DNA of 64,000 nucleotides from assembly GCF_004349195.1 (NCBI RefSeq), contig NZ_SMLG01000007.1:1-64000 (forward strand), read 5' to 3'. This document shows, in pieces, positions 9,997 through 19,287 of this stretch. Within the stretch, counting starts at the first letter, position 1. Each line of letters opens with the position of its first letter. Position numbers and translations under genes: made by a program. The stretch is from Flavobacterium rhamnosiphilum (lineage in GTDB: Bacteria; Bacteroidota; Bacteroidia; Flavobacteriales; Flavobacteriaceae). The notes under the pieces were generated by a model, which saw only the letters and a program-made list of their open reading frames with translations, had not been told where the DNA came from and made no database searches.

Positions 9997-10069
9997 TCCT
10001 GCAAGGTCTTTTTTTGACCTTGTAGGTATCCTAAATATACCTACAAGGTCAAAAAAAGACCTTGCAGGA
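9997..10069. repeat. Perfect 33-bp inverted repeat with nested hairpins
   Basis: Arms 9997-10029 and 10037-10069 are perfectly complementary around a 7-base spacer. Each arm itself contains a smaller hairpin (caaggtc, seven T, gaccttg), so the element can fold as one long hairpin or as two small ones. It lies 19 bases after yifB and may serve as its terminator, but its form suggests a dispersed intergenic repeat. Confidence 0.85.
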
Positions 10070-10282
10070 GTAAAAAAGTCAATTTTGTATAAAGTAATTT
10101 TAATAATAGAACTATCAATGCTTCACAAAGTCCAATGCTTTTGCTCCTAAAAGTCTTAGACTCTTAGGAAATAGTTTCGGTTTTCAACCGACTTTGGTTT
10201 TCAAATGTTTGAATTTTAAGGTCAGTCAGAGACTGAAAAACACATACTCAAAGTCGGAGATTTTGCGTAGCAGATTGCGTAG

Positions 10283-10444
10283 CTTTTTTTTATTAATTTT
10301 AACTATAATTTCAAGAATACGGATAATATAATCAACAGTATAAAAGAGCATTGGGATACAATTTTAATAACAGTTTTAGCAATCGTAATCTTCTATTTTG
10401 TTTTTCGAACTAAAATGAAAAAAGAAAAGTATAGAAATAAATAA
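10283..10444 (+). pseudogene. Possible remnant encoding a small membrane peptide
   Basis: A 53-codon open stretch has no ATG except one near its end. It reads HWDTILITVLAIVIFYFVF followed by a basic tail RTKMKKEKYRNK, which looks like a single membrane helix with a cytosolic anchor. It stops six bases before a good terminator. This is what the tail of a decayed gene would look like; a small protein using a rare start codon is the alternative. The rest of 10070-10282 shows no coding signal. Confidence 0.35.
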
Positions 10445-10449
10445 GTCAA

Positions 10450-10485
10450 AAAAGAGATTTCGATAGAAATCTCTTTTATTTTTGC
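10450..10485 (+). terminator. Terminator before the truC-like gene
   Basis: A perfect 12-bp stem (10450-10461 with 10466-10477, aaaagagatttc/gaaatctctttt), loop gata, followed by atttttg. It ends the gene remnant and overlaps the presumed promoter of the next gene. Confidence 0.75.
10477..10484 (+). promoter_or_regulatory. Candidate -7 box of the truC-like gene
   Basis: TATTTTTG fits the Bacteroidota -7 consensus TAnnTTTG. It lies only 4 bases before the ATG at 10489, which would give a leaderless or nearly leaderless mRNA. No clear -33 TTG is present. Confidence 0.4.
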
Positions 10486-10488
10486 CAA

Positions 10489-11274
10489 ATGTTAGAAATT
10501 CTTTACCAAGACGAATATATTATAGCAATTAATAAACCAAGTGGATTGTTGGTCCACAAATCATTTTATGCGCGCGATGCAAAAGTGTTTGCTATTCAAG
10601 AATTGAGAAATCAAATAGGAGGGCAACACGTTTATCCTATTCATCGGTTAGATCGCAAAACATCTGGTGTCTTGTTATTTGCGTTGGATGCAGCCGTTTT
10701 AAAAATTATGAATGATCGTTTTGCCACACGCGAAGTCGAAAAAAAATATTTAGCAATTTTACGTGGTTGGTCACCCGAAGAACTAACGATTGATTATGAT
10801 TTAACCAATGATGATGGCATTATACAAAATGCAATAACCTACTTTCATCGATTGCAAAGTACCGAAATTGAGTTAGAATTTAACAATCAACCAACGTCAC
10901 GATATTGTTTGGTAGAAGCGATTCCTGAAACTGGACGTATGCATCAATTACGAAAACATTTCAAACATATTTTTCATCCCATTTTAGGAAGTCGTCCACA
11001 TGGTTGTAACAAACAAAATAAATTATGGTTGGAGAATTTTGAACTGAAAGGAATGATGCTTCATGCACATCAGTTAATTTTTAATCATCCAATAACAAAT
11101 GAACAACTAATCTTGAATGCAAAGATTAATGAAGAGTTTAGCAGAGTAGGTAATATTCTTAATCTAGATTTGAATAAGTATGAAATCGCCATGACAGAAG
11201 CTGTCGCAAACACCAATGAAGATCTGGCGATACCATATTCCTATAAAAAACAAATATTATCTACATATGAATAG
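10489..11274 (+). CDS. truC: RluA-family pseudouridine synthase, TruC-like
   Basis: A 261-residue cytoplasmic enzyme with the RluA-family catalytic motif HRLDRKTSG at 52-60, whose aspartate (D55) attacks the target uridine. The opening LYQDEYIIAINKPSGLLVH, the length near 260, the absence of an S4 domain, and the segment ETGRMHQLRKHFKHIFHPILG match TruC, which makes pseudouridine 65 in certain tRNAs. A second, different RluA-family gene lies at 23113-23802. It appears to be transcribed alone. The family assignment is secure; the TruC sub-assignment is good but rests on overall resemblance. Confidence 0.88.
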   Translation: MLEILYQDEYIIAINKPSGLLVHKSFYARDAKVFAIQELRNQIGGQHVYPIHRLDRKTSGVLLFALDAAVLKIMNDRFATREVEKKYLAILRGWSPEELTIDYDLTNDDGIIQNAITYFHRLQSTEIELEFNNQPTSRYCLVEAIPETGRMHQLRKHFKHIFHPILGSRPHGCNKQNKLWLENFELKGMMLHAHQLIFNHPITNEQLILNAKINEEFSRVGNILNLDLNKYEIAMTEAVANTNEDLAIPYSYKKQILSTYE

Positions 11275-11404
11275 AATAATAATTTGTAAATTAATGCTTT
11301 AAATTATTGTTGTATTTTGAAACAACAGTTTTCAGTATAAAGATGAGCAGATTTCAGATTTTTGATCAACGATTTTTAATTTCAGATGTTTATCACAACG
11401 TTCC

Positions 11405-11461
11405 GCGTTGCAAACGCTATAATTTGTCTCTTAATTTAAGTAAGTACTCGTTGCAAACGAG
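11405..11461. repeat. Pair of palindromic TTGCAAACG motifs
   Basis: Two copies of cgttgcaaacg, 43 bases apart, lie within self-complementary units (11405-11417, arms gcgtt/aacgc; 11447-11461, arms ctcgtt/aacgag). They sit between truC and the HNH gene and look like parts of a REP-type or decayed mobile element. The rest of 11275-11502 has no gene I can support. Confidence 0.5.
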
Positions 11462-11490
11462 CACCAGAGTGGTAATTTCTTGAAACGGCG

Positions 11491-11504
11491 GTTATGCGCT
11501 GGTC
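11491..11504. repeat. Left inverted repeat flanking the HNH gene
   Basis: gttatgcgctggtc matches, in inverse orientation, gactagcgcataac at 12161-12174 in 13 of 14 positions. It overlaps the stop codon of the HNH gene. Confidence 0.6.
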
Positions 11505-12150
11505 ATTTCTTATGTTGAATCTTTGCTGCATCTTTATGATTTCCGCGTTCAATTGCAGTAATAATATTGTGACAAGGATTACAAAGAGAAACTAATGTAA
11601 AAAGCGGCTCATTTTTTCTAAATATCCCTACAGTATGATGAACTTCATATGCAGTTGCATTTAAACAAGATTGGCATAAATTTTTGTCTCTTTCCAAAAC
11701 CAATTTCCGTTTCAATTTCCATTCATCAGATTTTAGATATTCACCATAATCATCCCAAAACGCGTCACGTCTTTTTTCAGACCTTCGTATTTCCATCTCC
11801 TTGAGATGCTCACGCAACTCTTGTTTTAGCTTTTCTGTTTTTTCTCTGATGCTATTGTCAAAATATGCAAGTTCTGCTTTATTGTAATTGGATTTTTTTA
11901 AAGCCGATCCATTCTTCCTTCCACATGATTTACATTGATTATATACAGTATAGCTTTCGGGTTTCGTATAATAATCAGTTTCGTCTTTGTAAAATATTAC
12001 GGGTTCATCTTGCGGATGAAAGCAACACGATGAAGGATATTCTACTGTTTCATAATTGCAATTAGAGCAAACAAATAGCTGTGCAATTATCATATCAGTA
12101 CTTTTCATTTTTTCATGAATACATTCCATAATTACTGTTGTTTTATGCAT
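11503..12150 (-). CDS. HNH endonuclease-domain protein
   Basis: A 215-residue protein. The C-terminal part (about 155-200) is an HNH nuclease domain: C159xxC162, the paired H171-H172, N191 and C190xxC193-H194 give both the zinc knuckles and the catalytic beta-beta-alpha metal site. The N-terminal part carries extra cysteine pairs (C28xxC31, C42-C43, C73xxC76), probably another zinc ribbon, followed by a charged helical stretch (about 95-135). There is no signal peptide. HNH proteins of this size occur in mobile elements, restriction and repair; nothing here shows which. Imperfect inverted repeats lie tightly against both ends of the gene, hinting at a mobile cassette. Later methionines (residues 8 and 15) could also be starts. 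Confidence 0.85.
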   Translation of the reverse strand: MHKTTVIMECIHEKMKSTDMIIAQLFVCSNCNYETVEYPSSCCFHPQDEPVIFYKDETDYYTKPESYTVYNQCKSCGRKNGSALKKSNYNKAELAYFDNSIREKTEKLKQELREHLKEMEIRRSEKRRDAFWDDYGEYLKSDEWKLKRKLVLERDKNLCQSCLNATAYEVHHTVGIFRKNEPLFTLVSLCNPCHNIITAIERGNHKDAAKIQHKK

Positions 12151-12160
12151 TCCAATTGGC

Positions 12161-12174
12161 GACTAGCGCATAAC
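12161..12174. repeat. Right inverted repeat flanking the HNH gene
   Basis: gactagcgcataac is the inverse partner of 11491-11504, with one mismatch, and lies 10 bases upstream of the HNH start codon. Confidence 0.6.
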
Positions 12175-12352
12175 TAATATATAGGTCTGACAAAATCATA
12201 CAAAGCCACCCAATTTAGGGTAGAAATGTATCATAAAGCTCATACTTTACTTTATTCCAAATATATTAATTTTTTCTTACAAATCATCTGGCTATTTTAG
12301 ATTTGTGGGAGTAACTTGCAAAATGCTATTTTGAAAGTAAAAACGCTCTAAA

Positions 12353-12461
12353 TAGCCCCGATAGAAATGAAAAACCTAGTAAGAGCTGGTGTTCAGCTCT
12401 TACTAGGTTTGTAATGTATAGCGGGAAAATACGTTCTTAAAAAACGAAAATATTCTGCTCC
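12353..12461 (+). ncRNA. Structured RNA-like element, Flavo-1-like (copy A)
   Basis: The element begins tagccccgatagaa, contains a perfect 17-bp hairpin (12372-12388 with 12394-12410), then tatagcggg (12417-12425) and ends tgctcc (12456-12461). The same order of conserved blocks around a variable hairpin occurs at 44514-44606. From memory this block order is abundant in Flavobacterium and resembles the Bacteroidota Flavo-1 RNA motif. It lies between the HNH gene and the helicase gene and reads opposite to the helicase. The strand is inferred from the block order. The rest of 12175-12490 shows nothing else. Confidence 0.5.
12372..12410. terminator. Hairpin that may terminate the helicase gene
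   Basis: A perfect 17-bp stem with a 5-base loop (gtgtt). On the minus strand it is followed by a short T-run, about 80 bases after the helicase stop. It is also the central hairpin of the Flavo-1-like element. Confidence 0.5.
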
Positions 12462-12490
12462 TAAAAAAAGAAAATATATTTTCTTAGTTG

Positions 12491-13780
12491 TTATCTATTA
12501 GAACGTCTGTCATTATTTTGACTTGGACGTCTTGGACCAAAACTATTGTTGCTGCTACGGTTTGTAGTATCCGTTTTTGGTTTCTTAGGAGTCGAATTGC
12601 GTTGTTGCCTTCCTTGACCTTGTTTAATAGGTTCTGTTGAAGCGTTAGGGTCTGGCTCAAAACCTTTAATGTTTTCTACAGGTAATTTCATGCCCACCAA
12701 TTTTTCTATATCGCGTAAAAAGACAGTTTCGTCTGGACTAAATAACGAAATAGCTTCTCCACTTGCTCCAGCTCTACCAGTTCTACCAATTCGGTGAACG
12801 TAATCTTCAGGAATATTAGGCAATTCAAAATTTACCACATGCGGTAACAACGGGATGTCTAAACCTCGCGCTGCAATATCTGTAGCGACTAAAGCGGTCA
12901 GGCTTCCGTCTTTGAAACCCGCTAATGCTTTGGTTCGTGCGCCCTGCCCTTTATTTCCGTGAATGGCAGCTGCTTTGATTCCGGCACTAATCATGCTTTC
13001 AGTCAGTTTATTGGCGCCTTGTTTGGTACGGGTAAACACCAAAATTTGTTTCCAGTTTCCTTCAGAAATAAGTTTAATGATCAGTTCTGTTTTTTTCTCT
13101 TTGGCAACAGGATATACTTTTTGAATGATAGCATCCACGGTTGTGTTTTCCGGGGTCGCTTCAACATGAACGGGATGGTGCAAAATGCCCATGGCCAATT
13201 TCTTAATGTCTTTTGAAAAGGTTGCCGAAAATAGTAAGTTTTGCCTTTTTGAAGGTAATACTTTTATAATACGCTCAATGTCTCGTACGAAACCCATGTC
13301 CAGCATACGGTCTGCTTCATCCAAAACTAAGATTTCAACTTTTGCCAATGATATTAATCCTTGATTTTGCAAATCGATTAGTCGACCTGGAGTGGCGACT
13401 AAAATATCGACACCTTGACGCAATTGAGTCACTTGTGGGTTTTGGTTTACACCTCCAAAAATAACGGTACTGCGTAAGTCTAAGAACTCACTGTATTCTT
13501 TAATATTGGCAAGTATTTGTGCTGCCAATTCTCGTGTTGGAGTCAATATTAAGGCACGAATAGGTCTGCGACTTAAGTGTTGCCCTTGTGATAATATTTG
13601 TAAAATAGGTAGTGTAAAACCGGCTGTTTTCCCTGTTCCTGTTTGTGCGGATGCTAATACATCTTTACCTTCTAAAACTGGTGGAATTGCTTTTTGTTGT
13701 ATTGGAGAAGGGGTTGAATATCCTTTTTTGCTGATGGCTTTTAGTAAAGCATCAGATAAACCTAATGAGTTAAATGACAT
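12491..13780 (-). CDS. rhlE: DEAD-box ATP-dependent RNA helicase, RhlE-like
   Basis: A 429-residue cytoplasmic RNA helicase with all core motifs: the Q motif (GYSTPSPIQ, 20-28), motif I AQTGTGKT (45-52), PTRELAAQ (81-88), DEAD (154-157), SAT (185-187), ARGLDIP and HRIGRTGR (329-336). The C-terminal 60 residues are basic and rich in N, S, Q and R, as in RNA-binding tails of the RhlE group. Such helicases remodel ribosome precursors or mRNA, often in the cold. A TACCTTTG promoter box lies 55 bases upstream. It is probably monocistronic. Confidence 0.93.
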   Translation of the reverse strand: MSFNSLGLSDALLKAISKKGYSTPSPIQQKAIPPVLEGKDVLASAQTGTGKTAGFTLPILQILSQGQHLSRRPIRALILTPTRELAAQILANIKEYSEFLDLRSTVIFGGVNQNPQVTQLRQGVDILVATPGRLIDLQNQGLISLAKVEILVLDEADRMLDMGFVRDIERIIKVLPSKRQNLLFSATFSKDIKKLAMGILHHPVHVEATPENTTVDAIIQKVYPVAKEKKTELIIKLISEGNWKQILVFTRTKQGANKLTESMISAGIKAAAIHGNKGQGARTKALAGFKDGSLTALVATDIAARGLDIPLLPHVVNFELPNIPEDYVHRIGRTGRAGASGEAISLFSPDETVFLRDIEKLVGMKLPVENIKGFEPDPNASTEPIKQGQGRQQRNSTPKKPKTDTTNRSSNNSFGPRRPSQNNDRRSNR

Positions 13781-13834
13781 AAATGGTGTTTATGAAGTAA
13801 ACACAATTATTTAGTTTACTTCTTTAAGTGGGCG

Positions 13835-13842
13835 CAAAGGTA
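13835..13842 (-). promoter_or_regulatory. Candidate -7 box of the rhlE-like gene
   Basis: On the minus strand the sequence reads TACCTTTGCGCC, an excellent TAnnTTTG box, 55 bases upstream of the start codon. No matching -33 TTG is visible. Confidence 0.5.
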
Positions 13843-14005
13843 CTGCTAATTTTTCGATGTACTTTTGATTGCTTGATTTTGTTTAAATAAAATCATAGTA
13901 CTTCGTTACAAACAATAGTCGAGACGTTAAATAATTATGGTAAATTTAAAGGGGGAGCTAAAATTGTTACATGACTGTCCTTAATTCGTGCCCAGTCTTT
14001 TTTTT

Positions 14006-14036
14006 GCCACAGATTTCACAGATTCACACAGATTTT
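14006..14036. repeat. Triplicated CACAGATT repeat
   Basis: Three adjacent units of the form cacagatt follow a T-run. This kind of sequence recurs between genes in Bacteroidota genomes. It lies in the 405-base gap between rhlE and the peptidase gene, which holds no gene. Confidence 0.5.
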
Positions 14037-14073
14037 ATAAGCATTATTAAAGGAATCTGGATGAAAAGGTTTA

Positions 14074-14149
14074 CCATATAAGGAATATAAGAACAGATAA
14101 GTTATTGCTTTTTACATCCTGCTTAAATGACCTTATATTCCTTATATGG
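14074..14149. repeat. Inverted repeat with 18-bp perfect arms
   Basis: Arms 14074-14091 (ccatataaggaatataag) and 14132-14149 are perfectly complementary around 40 bases. It lies downstream of the peptidase gene and resembles the element at 33410-33474 in form. Confidence 0.75.
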
Positions 14150-14186
14150 TTAAAATTAAATGCTGTTTATCTTAGAATATAGTCAT

Positions 14187-15047
14187 CTATCTCAACTCCG
14201 AAAAGGTATTTCCTTGCGTGATATCACCCGTTTTATAGCCTTTCATAAACCAATATTTACGTTGTTCTGAAGTTCCGTGAGTAAAGGATTCCGGAACAAT
14301 ATGTCCTTGTATTTTAGATTGAATCGCATCATCACCCACAGCATGAGCTGCGCTTAAAGCTTCATCAATGTCACCTTCTTCTAATATGTCATTCATTTTT
14401 TGGTTGTAATGCGTCCAAACTCCAGCGTAAAAATCAGCTTGTAATTCTAAAGCTACAGATAATTTATTGGCTTCGGCTTCACTTTTTCCTTCTTGCATTT
14501 GTCTCATTTTACTGGAAGTTCCCAATAAAGTTTGTACATGATGTCCTATTTCGTGCGCAATTACATAGGCGGTAGCAAAATCACCTCCTTGAGCTCCAAA
14601 TCTTGTTTTCAGCTCTTCAAAGAAAGCCAAGTCCATATATACTTTTTGATCACCAGGACAATAAAAAGGACCCGAAGCAGAGGTAGCATTACCACAAGCA
14701 GTTTCTACTGCATCAGTAAACAATAGTAAATTGGGTCTTTCATATTGCATGTTATTTTCCTGAAATATTTTTCCCCAAACATCTTCTGTATCTACTAATA
14801 TCGCTTCTATAAATTTGCCTTCTTCAATTTCCGCTGCAGTTAAGGCTCTTTGTTCAGTGGGAGTGCTTTGTCCTTGATTCATTTGTTCTAGTATTGGAGT
14901 TAGCATTTGAGCATTTTCTCCACCAAAAAGATTCAATAACAAGATAATAATACCAATAATTCCACCTCCTATAATTGTTTTTCCTCCTGAGGACATTCCT
15001 CTTCGGTCTTCAAAATTTTCACTTGAACGTCTACCACTCCATTTCAT
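14187..15047 (-). CDS. YpfJ/KPN_02809-family neutral zinc metallopeptidase
   Basis: A 286-residue protein of the Zn_peptidase family (PF04228). It opens with the family signature MKWSGRRSSENFEDRRG, has one membrane helix at about 24-42, and carries the zinc motif HEIGH at 165-169 with downstream helices. Length and layout match YpfJ. The N-terminus is probably cytoplasmic, with the peptidase outside the inner membrane. Substrates of the family are not well defined. It stands alone; the kinase gene downstream is 52 bases away on the same strand, so read-through is possible. Confidence 0.92.
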   Translation of the reverse strand: MKWSGRRSSENFEDRRGMSSGGKTIIGGGIIGIIILLLNLFGGENAQMLTPILEQMNQGQSTPTEQRALTAAEIEEGKFIEAILVDTEDVWGKIFQENNMQYERPNLLLFTDAVETACGNATSASGPFYCPGDQKVYMDLAFFEELKTRFGAQGGDFATAYVIAHEIGHHVQTLLGTSSKMRQMQEGKSEAEANKLSVALELQADFYAGVWTHYNQKMNDILEEGDIDEALSAAHAVGDDAIQSKIQGHIVPESFTHGTSEQRKYWFMKGYKTGDITQGNTFSELR

Positions 15048-15133
15048 ATTGTGTTATTTTTAGTTGTTATTAAAAAACGTATATACATAAAAGTATAAAA
15101 TTTTAAACGATAAATATTCTTTTTTCGAAGATG

Positions 15134-18100
15134 TTAACTGGTCCATTTAGAAATTATTTCTTCAATGATTCCTTTTACTATTGGTTTTGAGATATAATCA
15201 TTCATTCCTGCCGTAAGACATTTTTCTTTCTCTTCTTTTTCTGTACCTGCAGTTATTGCAATGATGGGAACATTTTGTCCAGATTTTAAGGTTCTAATTA
15301 ATTGGGTAGCTTCATATCCATTCATGATTGGCATTTGGATGTCCATGAAAATAATATCTGGATTTATCGTTTCAAATTGCTCTACCGCATCTTTGCCATT
15401 TATAACTTCAAAAATAGCGGAATTTATAGGTACGTTTTTAATGATTGTTTTAAGCAATAGCATATTGATTTTATTGTCCTCAACAATCATTATTTTTATT
15501 TTTTTTGAGCTTTTATTTGATTTGCCTACAATTTCATTAGTAATAGCAGGAATTGTAATTTGCTTTACATCTTCTGATATTTCATTACTAATTTCTAAAT
15601 CTAAATAAAAATAAAAGGCGCTGCCAAAATTAACCGTACTTACTAATTGCAAATGCGAATTCATTAAACCTAATAATTGGTTTGAAATGGTGAGGCCTAA
15701 ACCAGTTCCTCCGAATTTTCTTGTTGTTGAGCTGTCTTCTTGAGAAAAAGCATTGAATATTTTCTTTTTGTTTTCTTCTTGTATTCCAATCCCCGTATCA
15801 ATAACTGTAAAAAGAAATTTGGCTCTGGAATCATCTATTTTTTCAATAATGGAAACATTTAATTTTATAGAGCCTTTTTCTGTGAATTTTACTGCGTTAG
15901 ATAAAAGATTAATTAATATTTGTTTTAAACGAACACCATCTGTCCAAAAATATTTAGGAACATCGGGTGCTATATTCAGTTCTAAACTTAATTTTTTTTG
16001 ATTGGATTGATATACTATTAAATCCATAATTTGATTCAATAGTTCCTTAATGTCATATTTTTCAATGAATAAATCGAGTTTTCCGGCTTCTATTTTTGAG
16101 AAATCAAGAATATCATTTATGATATATAATAAAGAATGAGCCGATTGATTTATGGTTGTCATGTATTTCTCTTGGGTTTTTCCAAGATGAGTTTTCATTA
16201 ACAAATCAGTAAAACCAATAATTCCATTTAATGGCGTTCTGATTTCATGGCTCATGTTAGCAAGAAATTCTGATTTTGCTTTGTTGGCAGCTTCCGCTAA
16301 TTCCTTTGCTTTAATAAAGATTTCTGCTTGTTTTCTTTCCGTAATATCGATAAAAATACCTTCTATAAATGCAATTTTTTCCTCTTTGTAAATAGCATCT
16401 CCAAATTCTTCTACCCAAACAATACGGTTGTCTTTATGTATAATTCGGTACGTTAAGTGAATGGCTCTTTTATTTTCTATTGCCTTTTTTTGTGCTGCAA
16501 TTGTATTTATTTTATCCTCAGGATGAATTAAGTCAATGAAGGATAATTTATCGGTAAGAAAATCAGATTTCAAATAACCAGTAAGTTTTTCTATTTCATC
16601 GTTAAGATAAATTTTGGTGTTATTCTCATCATATTTCGATAAATAGACCGTCCCGGGAATATTATTCGCTAATAATCGGAACTTTTCGTCACTTTCATTA
16701 ATAGCAGTCTCGTTAGCAATACGCTCAATCGAAGACGCGATGTTACTGGCTAATGTTTGTAAAATATTTACTTCATCTTCTGACCAGTATCTTTCATTTT
16801 GAGTATCATCAAATCCTAAAAAGCCATGAAATTTGTTTCTCACAAAAATTGGAAAAAGAATTAATGAGACTACATCTACGTTGGCTAATTTATTCCTCAA
16901 TGAAATATTTTCGATTTTTGGTATTACTGCTCTATATATTTTATTGTTTAAAAGTGGCGTTATCAGCTCTTCAAAGTACGCATGCGGTAAATTTTGAAGC
17001 TTAATATTATTCTCAGTTAATTTGAGATTATTGATTATCCATCTGTATTTTTGACTTATTAATCCCGTATTTTCATCATTTTCATAGTAATAGGCTCTAT
17101 GGGATTTAGTTGCTTTCCCCATAATTATAAGTACATCCGAGAAAATATCGTTTATATCTTTACTGTTCAAAAATTTCTCTGTGCAAAGAGCCATTGCTGA
17201 TAAAAGTTCACTCTTGTATTCTAATTTCTTTTCCGCTTCGTATCGACTGTGTGAGATTATTGCTAGAGAAATAATATCAGATATTGTTCTGACAAAATTG
17301 ACATCTTCATTATCCCAATTTTTGTTTTCAGATGTAGTTTCGAAACATACTATTCCAATTAATTCCCCATCTATAAATATAGGAATGTCAAGTAAGGATT
17401 TAATTTCATTTTGTGAAAAATAATTTTCAGTAAATTCCGATGTTTTAAATTTATTGAAAACATCTGAAACACTAATAACTTTTTCACTTTTAATCGCTTC
17501 AAAATAGATTGGATATTTTTCTTTTTCTAAAATAAATCCTTTGCTAAAAGTATGTTTTTGTAATTCATATAAATTTTTACAGATGATTTTATCCTCAGTA
17601 TATTTCCAATAACTTACCCGATTGCATTTTGAAATTATTGCTGCGGATTCAATGATTTGCATTATGCCATAGTCCAGATTTTTATAATTATTGAAGTTTG
17701 TAGTCGATAATTGTTTAATCGTTTTGTTGTACTCTTCTACTTTTTCCTGACGAATTTTATTTTCAAATTCAATATCTTTAAATTTAGTTATATCTCTTGC
17801 TATACCGGAATAACCGATTACCTTACCTAAATCATTTCTACGTATAATCACTTTTTGAGAAATCCATAGTATTTCCCCATCATTTTTTAATAAAGGAATT
17901 TCAATTATAGGGAAATCATGTTCGTTTTCTTCCAAATTTTGATAAAAACTCATCATTTCATTGATATAGTCCGTTCGTATAAATTCGGAATAGTTTCGGG
18001 TTAGAATTTCTTTTTCTTCATAGCCTAAAACTTTAATGGTAAAGTCATTAACAAATGTAAAGTTCCCATCATCATCTACCTCAAAAATAATATCAGTAGC

Positions 18101-19066
18101 ATTTTGGATCAAATTTTTATATTGATCCTGAATGTGAATCTCATTGGTAACATCTTGTCCAATTCCTATGATTAAATCGTCCGAAAATTTTTTATCGTTC
18201 CATTGGATGTGTTTGTATTCTCCGTTACTACATTTAACTTTCCGGATAAATACCTCGTCTTCCTTAAACTTTGGATGATAATCTTCCCCATAGAATTCAG
18301 GGTCTTCCGTGACTTTCCAGTAGCCCAATCCCATTACTTGCTCAACAGAATAACCTAAAATAGTTTTTACATTTTCGCTGCAAAAAACAATTTCACCTTT
18401 TCTGTTTGTTGCCAGAATAAGCGAATTCCCTTTATTAATAATTTGATTATTAAAACGAGATTCAACATCAATGTTTAACAATGATATATGGTGAATGTAA
18501 TTTATAATCAGAATTATGGTCGAATAGATAAATAGTGCAATGTTTGTCTTTAACGGGATTATTTCTAATATAGAAGTGACACCTAAGAAGATAAAAACAG
18601 CCGCAACAAAATACCAATACACTTTTATGGGGCTTAACACATTATAAGCAAAGAAAAAAGAAACAACAAATGCTGTTATGGGTATAACATCAGTTGGGGA
18701 ATAAATTAGATTGCGGGATATAAAACAAAAATAAATTAAGAATAGCGCAATGAAAATTTGTTTAATATTTCTAAATACAATAGCCGACTTGGTACTTACA
18801 AAATACAATAAAATTAAAGAAAAGCCAATAGTACAATTGGGCACTAATAAACTGATAGGCCTAATTTTAAAAATTTCAAAAATCACTTCTATTGAAGGAA
18901 GTATGATACCTAAAAAGAGGAGATAGAGTTGGTATTCTTTGTTTTTTGAAGCAGTTTCTGTGCCATTTTCCAGCAGCTTACTTTTTAATGTAGCTTTTAT
19001 TTTATAAATTTTATAAGCCAGGAAAATAAATAGAACAAGAATTATAATCCATAAAGGATTACTCAT
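15134..19066 (-). CDS. Large hybrid sensor histidine kinase (7-8 TM, PAS, GAF, HisKA, HATPase, REC)
   Basis: I chose the ATG at 19066 (MSNPLWIII), giving 1310 residues; an in-frame ATG at 19141 would add 25. Domains in order: about seven or eight membrane helices (5-195), two PAS domains (about 210-305 and 315-430), two GAF-like domains (about 460-605 and 635-785), a third PAS (about 795-910), HisKA with SHEIRTP and phospho-acceptor H940, HATPase_c with the DTGIGI G-box, and a C-terminal receiver (about 1190-1305) with VEDN, phospho-acceptor D1242 (FMDIQMP) and the final KPI lysine. It senses an unknown signal, probably several, and signals through internal phosphorelay. No partner regulator or output gene is adjacent, so the target cannot be inferred. 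Confidence 0.9.
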   Translation of the reverse strand: MSNPLWIIILVLFIFLAYKIYKIKATLKSKLLENGTETASKNKEYQLYLLFLGIILPSIEVIFEIFKIRPISLLVPNCTIGFSLILLYFVSTKSAIVFRNIKQIFIALFLIYFCFISRNLIYSPTDVIPITAFVVSFFFAYNVLSPIKVYWYFVAAVFIFLGVTSILEIIPLKTNIALFIYSTIILIINYIHHISLLNIDVESRFNNQIINKGNSLILATNRKGEIVFCSENVKTILGYSVEQVMGLGYWKVTEDPEFYGEDYHPKFKEDEVFIRKVKCSNGEYKHIQWNDKKFSDDLIIGIGQDVTNEIHIQDQYKNLIQNATDIIFEVDDDGNFTFVNDFTIKVLGYEEKEILTRNYSEFIRTDYINEMMSFYQNLEENEHDFPIIEIPLLKNDGEILWISQKVIIRRNDLGKVIGYSGIARDITKFKDIEFENKIRQEKVEEYNKTIKQLSTTNFNNYKNLDYGIMQIIESAAIISKCNRVSYWKYTEDKIICKNLYELQKHTFSKGFILEKEKYPIYFEAIKSEKVISVSDVFNKFKTSEFTENYFSQNEIKSLLDIPIFIDGELIGIVCFETTSENKNWDNEDVNFVRTISDIISLAIISHSRYEAEKKLEYKSELLSAMALCTEKFLNSKDINDIFSDVLIIMGKATKSHRAYYYENDENTGLISQKYRWIINNLKLTENNIKLQNLPHAYFEELITPLLNNKIYRAVIPKIENISLRNKLANVDVVSLILFPIFVRNKFHGFLGFDDTQNERYWSEDEVNILQTLASNIASSIERIANETAINESDEKFRLLANNIPGTVYLSKYDENNTKIYLNDEIEKLTGYLKSDFLTDKLSFIDLIHPEDKINTIAAQKKAIENKRAIHLTYRIIHKDNRIVWVEEFGDAIYKEEKIAFIEGIFIDITERKQAEIFIKAKELAEAANKAKSEFLANMSHEIRTPLNGIIGFTDLLMKTHLGKTQEKYMTTINQSAHSLLYIINDILDFSKIEAGKLDLFIEKYDIKELLNQIMDLIVYQSNQKKLSLELNIAPDVPKYFWTDGVRLKQILINLLSNAVKFTEKGSIKLNVSIIEKIDDSRAKFLFTVIDTGIGIQEENKKKIFNAFSQEDSSTTRKFGGTGLGLTISNQLLGLMNSHLQLVSTVNFGSAFYFYLDLEISNEISEDVKQITIPAITNEIVGKSNKSSKKIKIMIVEDNKINMLLLKTIIKNVPINSAIFEVINGKDAVEQFETINPDIIFMDIQMPIMNGYEATQLIRTLKSGQNVPIIAITAGTEKEEKEKCLTAGMNDYISKPIVKGIIEEIISKWTS

Positions 19067-19223
19067 TATAAAAAAATTAGAAGCCCAAAATAAAACAAAT
19101 TTCGAGTTGAAAACAGTCAATAGGCTACAGTATAATACCATAGAAATATTTTGATTAGATTTGAAAGGCTAGTTCTGGGATTCTATCTTTATGGATTTCA
19201 ATGTAAGGATTTATTTTAAATAA

Positions 19224-19269
19224 AAAACCAAAATTTATTAAAATTTAAATTTCAATAAATTTTGGTTTT
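19224..19269 (-). terminator. Terminator of the 260-residue membrane protein gene
   Basis: A perfect 16-bp stem (19224-19239 with 19254-19269, aaaaccaaaatttatt and its complement) lies 19 bases after the stop codon, between this gene and the kinase gene. Confidence 0.7.
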
Positions 19270-19287
19270 GAGCTATAAAAAATGTTT

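Noticed and set aside
11343..11483. A 46-residue frame starting ATG and ending before the HNH gene
   Set aside because: It runs through both TTGCAAACG palindromes, so the coding appearance is explained by repeat sequence; no family resemblance.
14006..14036. CACAGATT repeats as a possible CRISPR array
   Set aside because: Units are only 8-9 bases and directly adjacent, with no unique spacers and no cas gene in the window.
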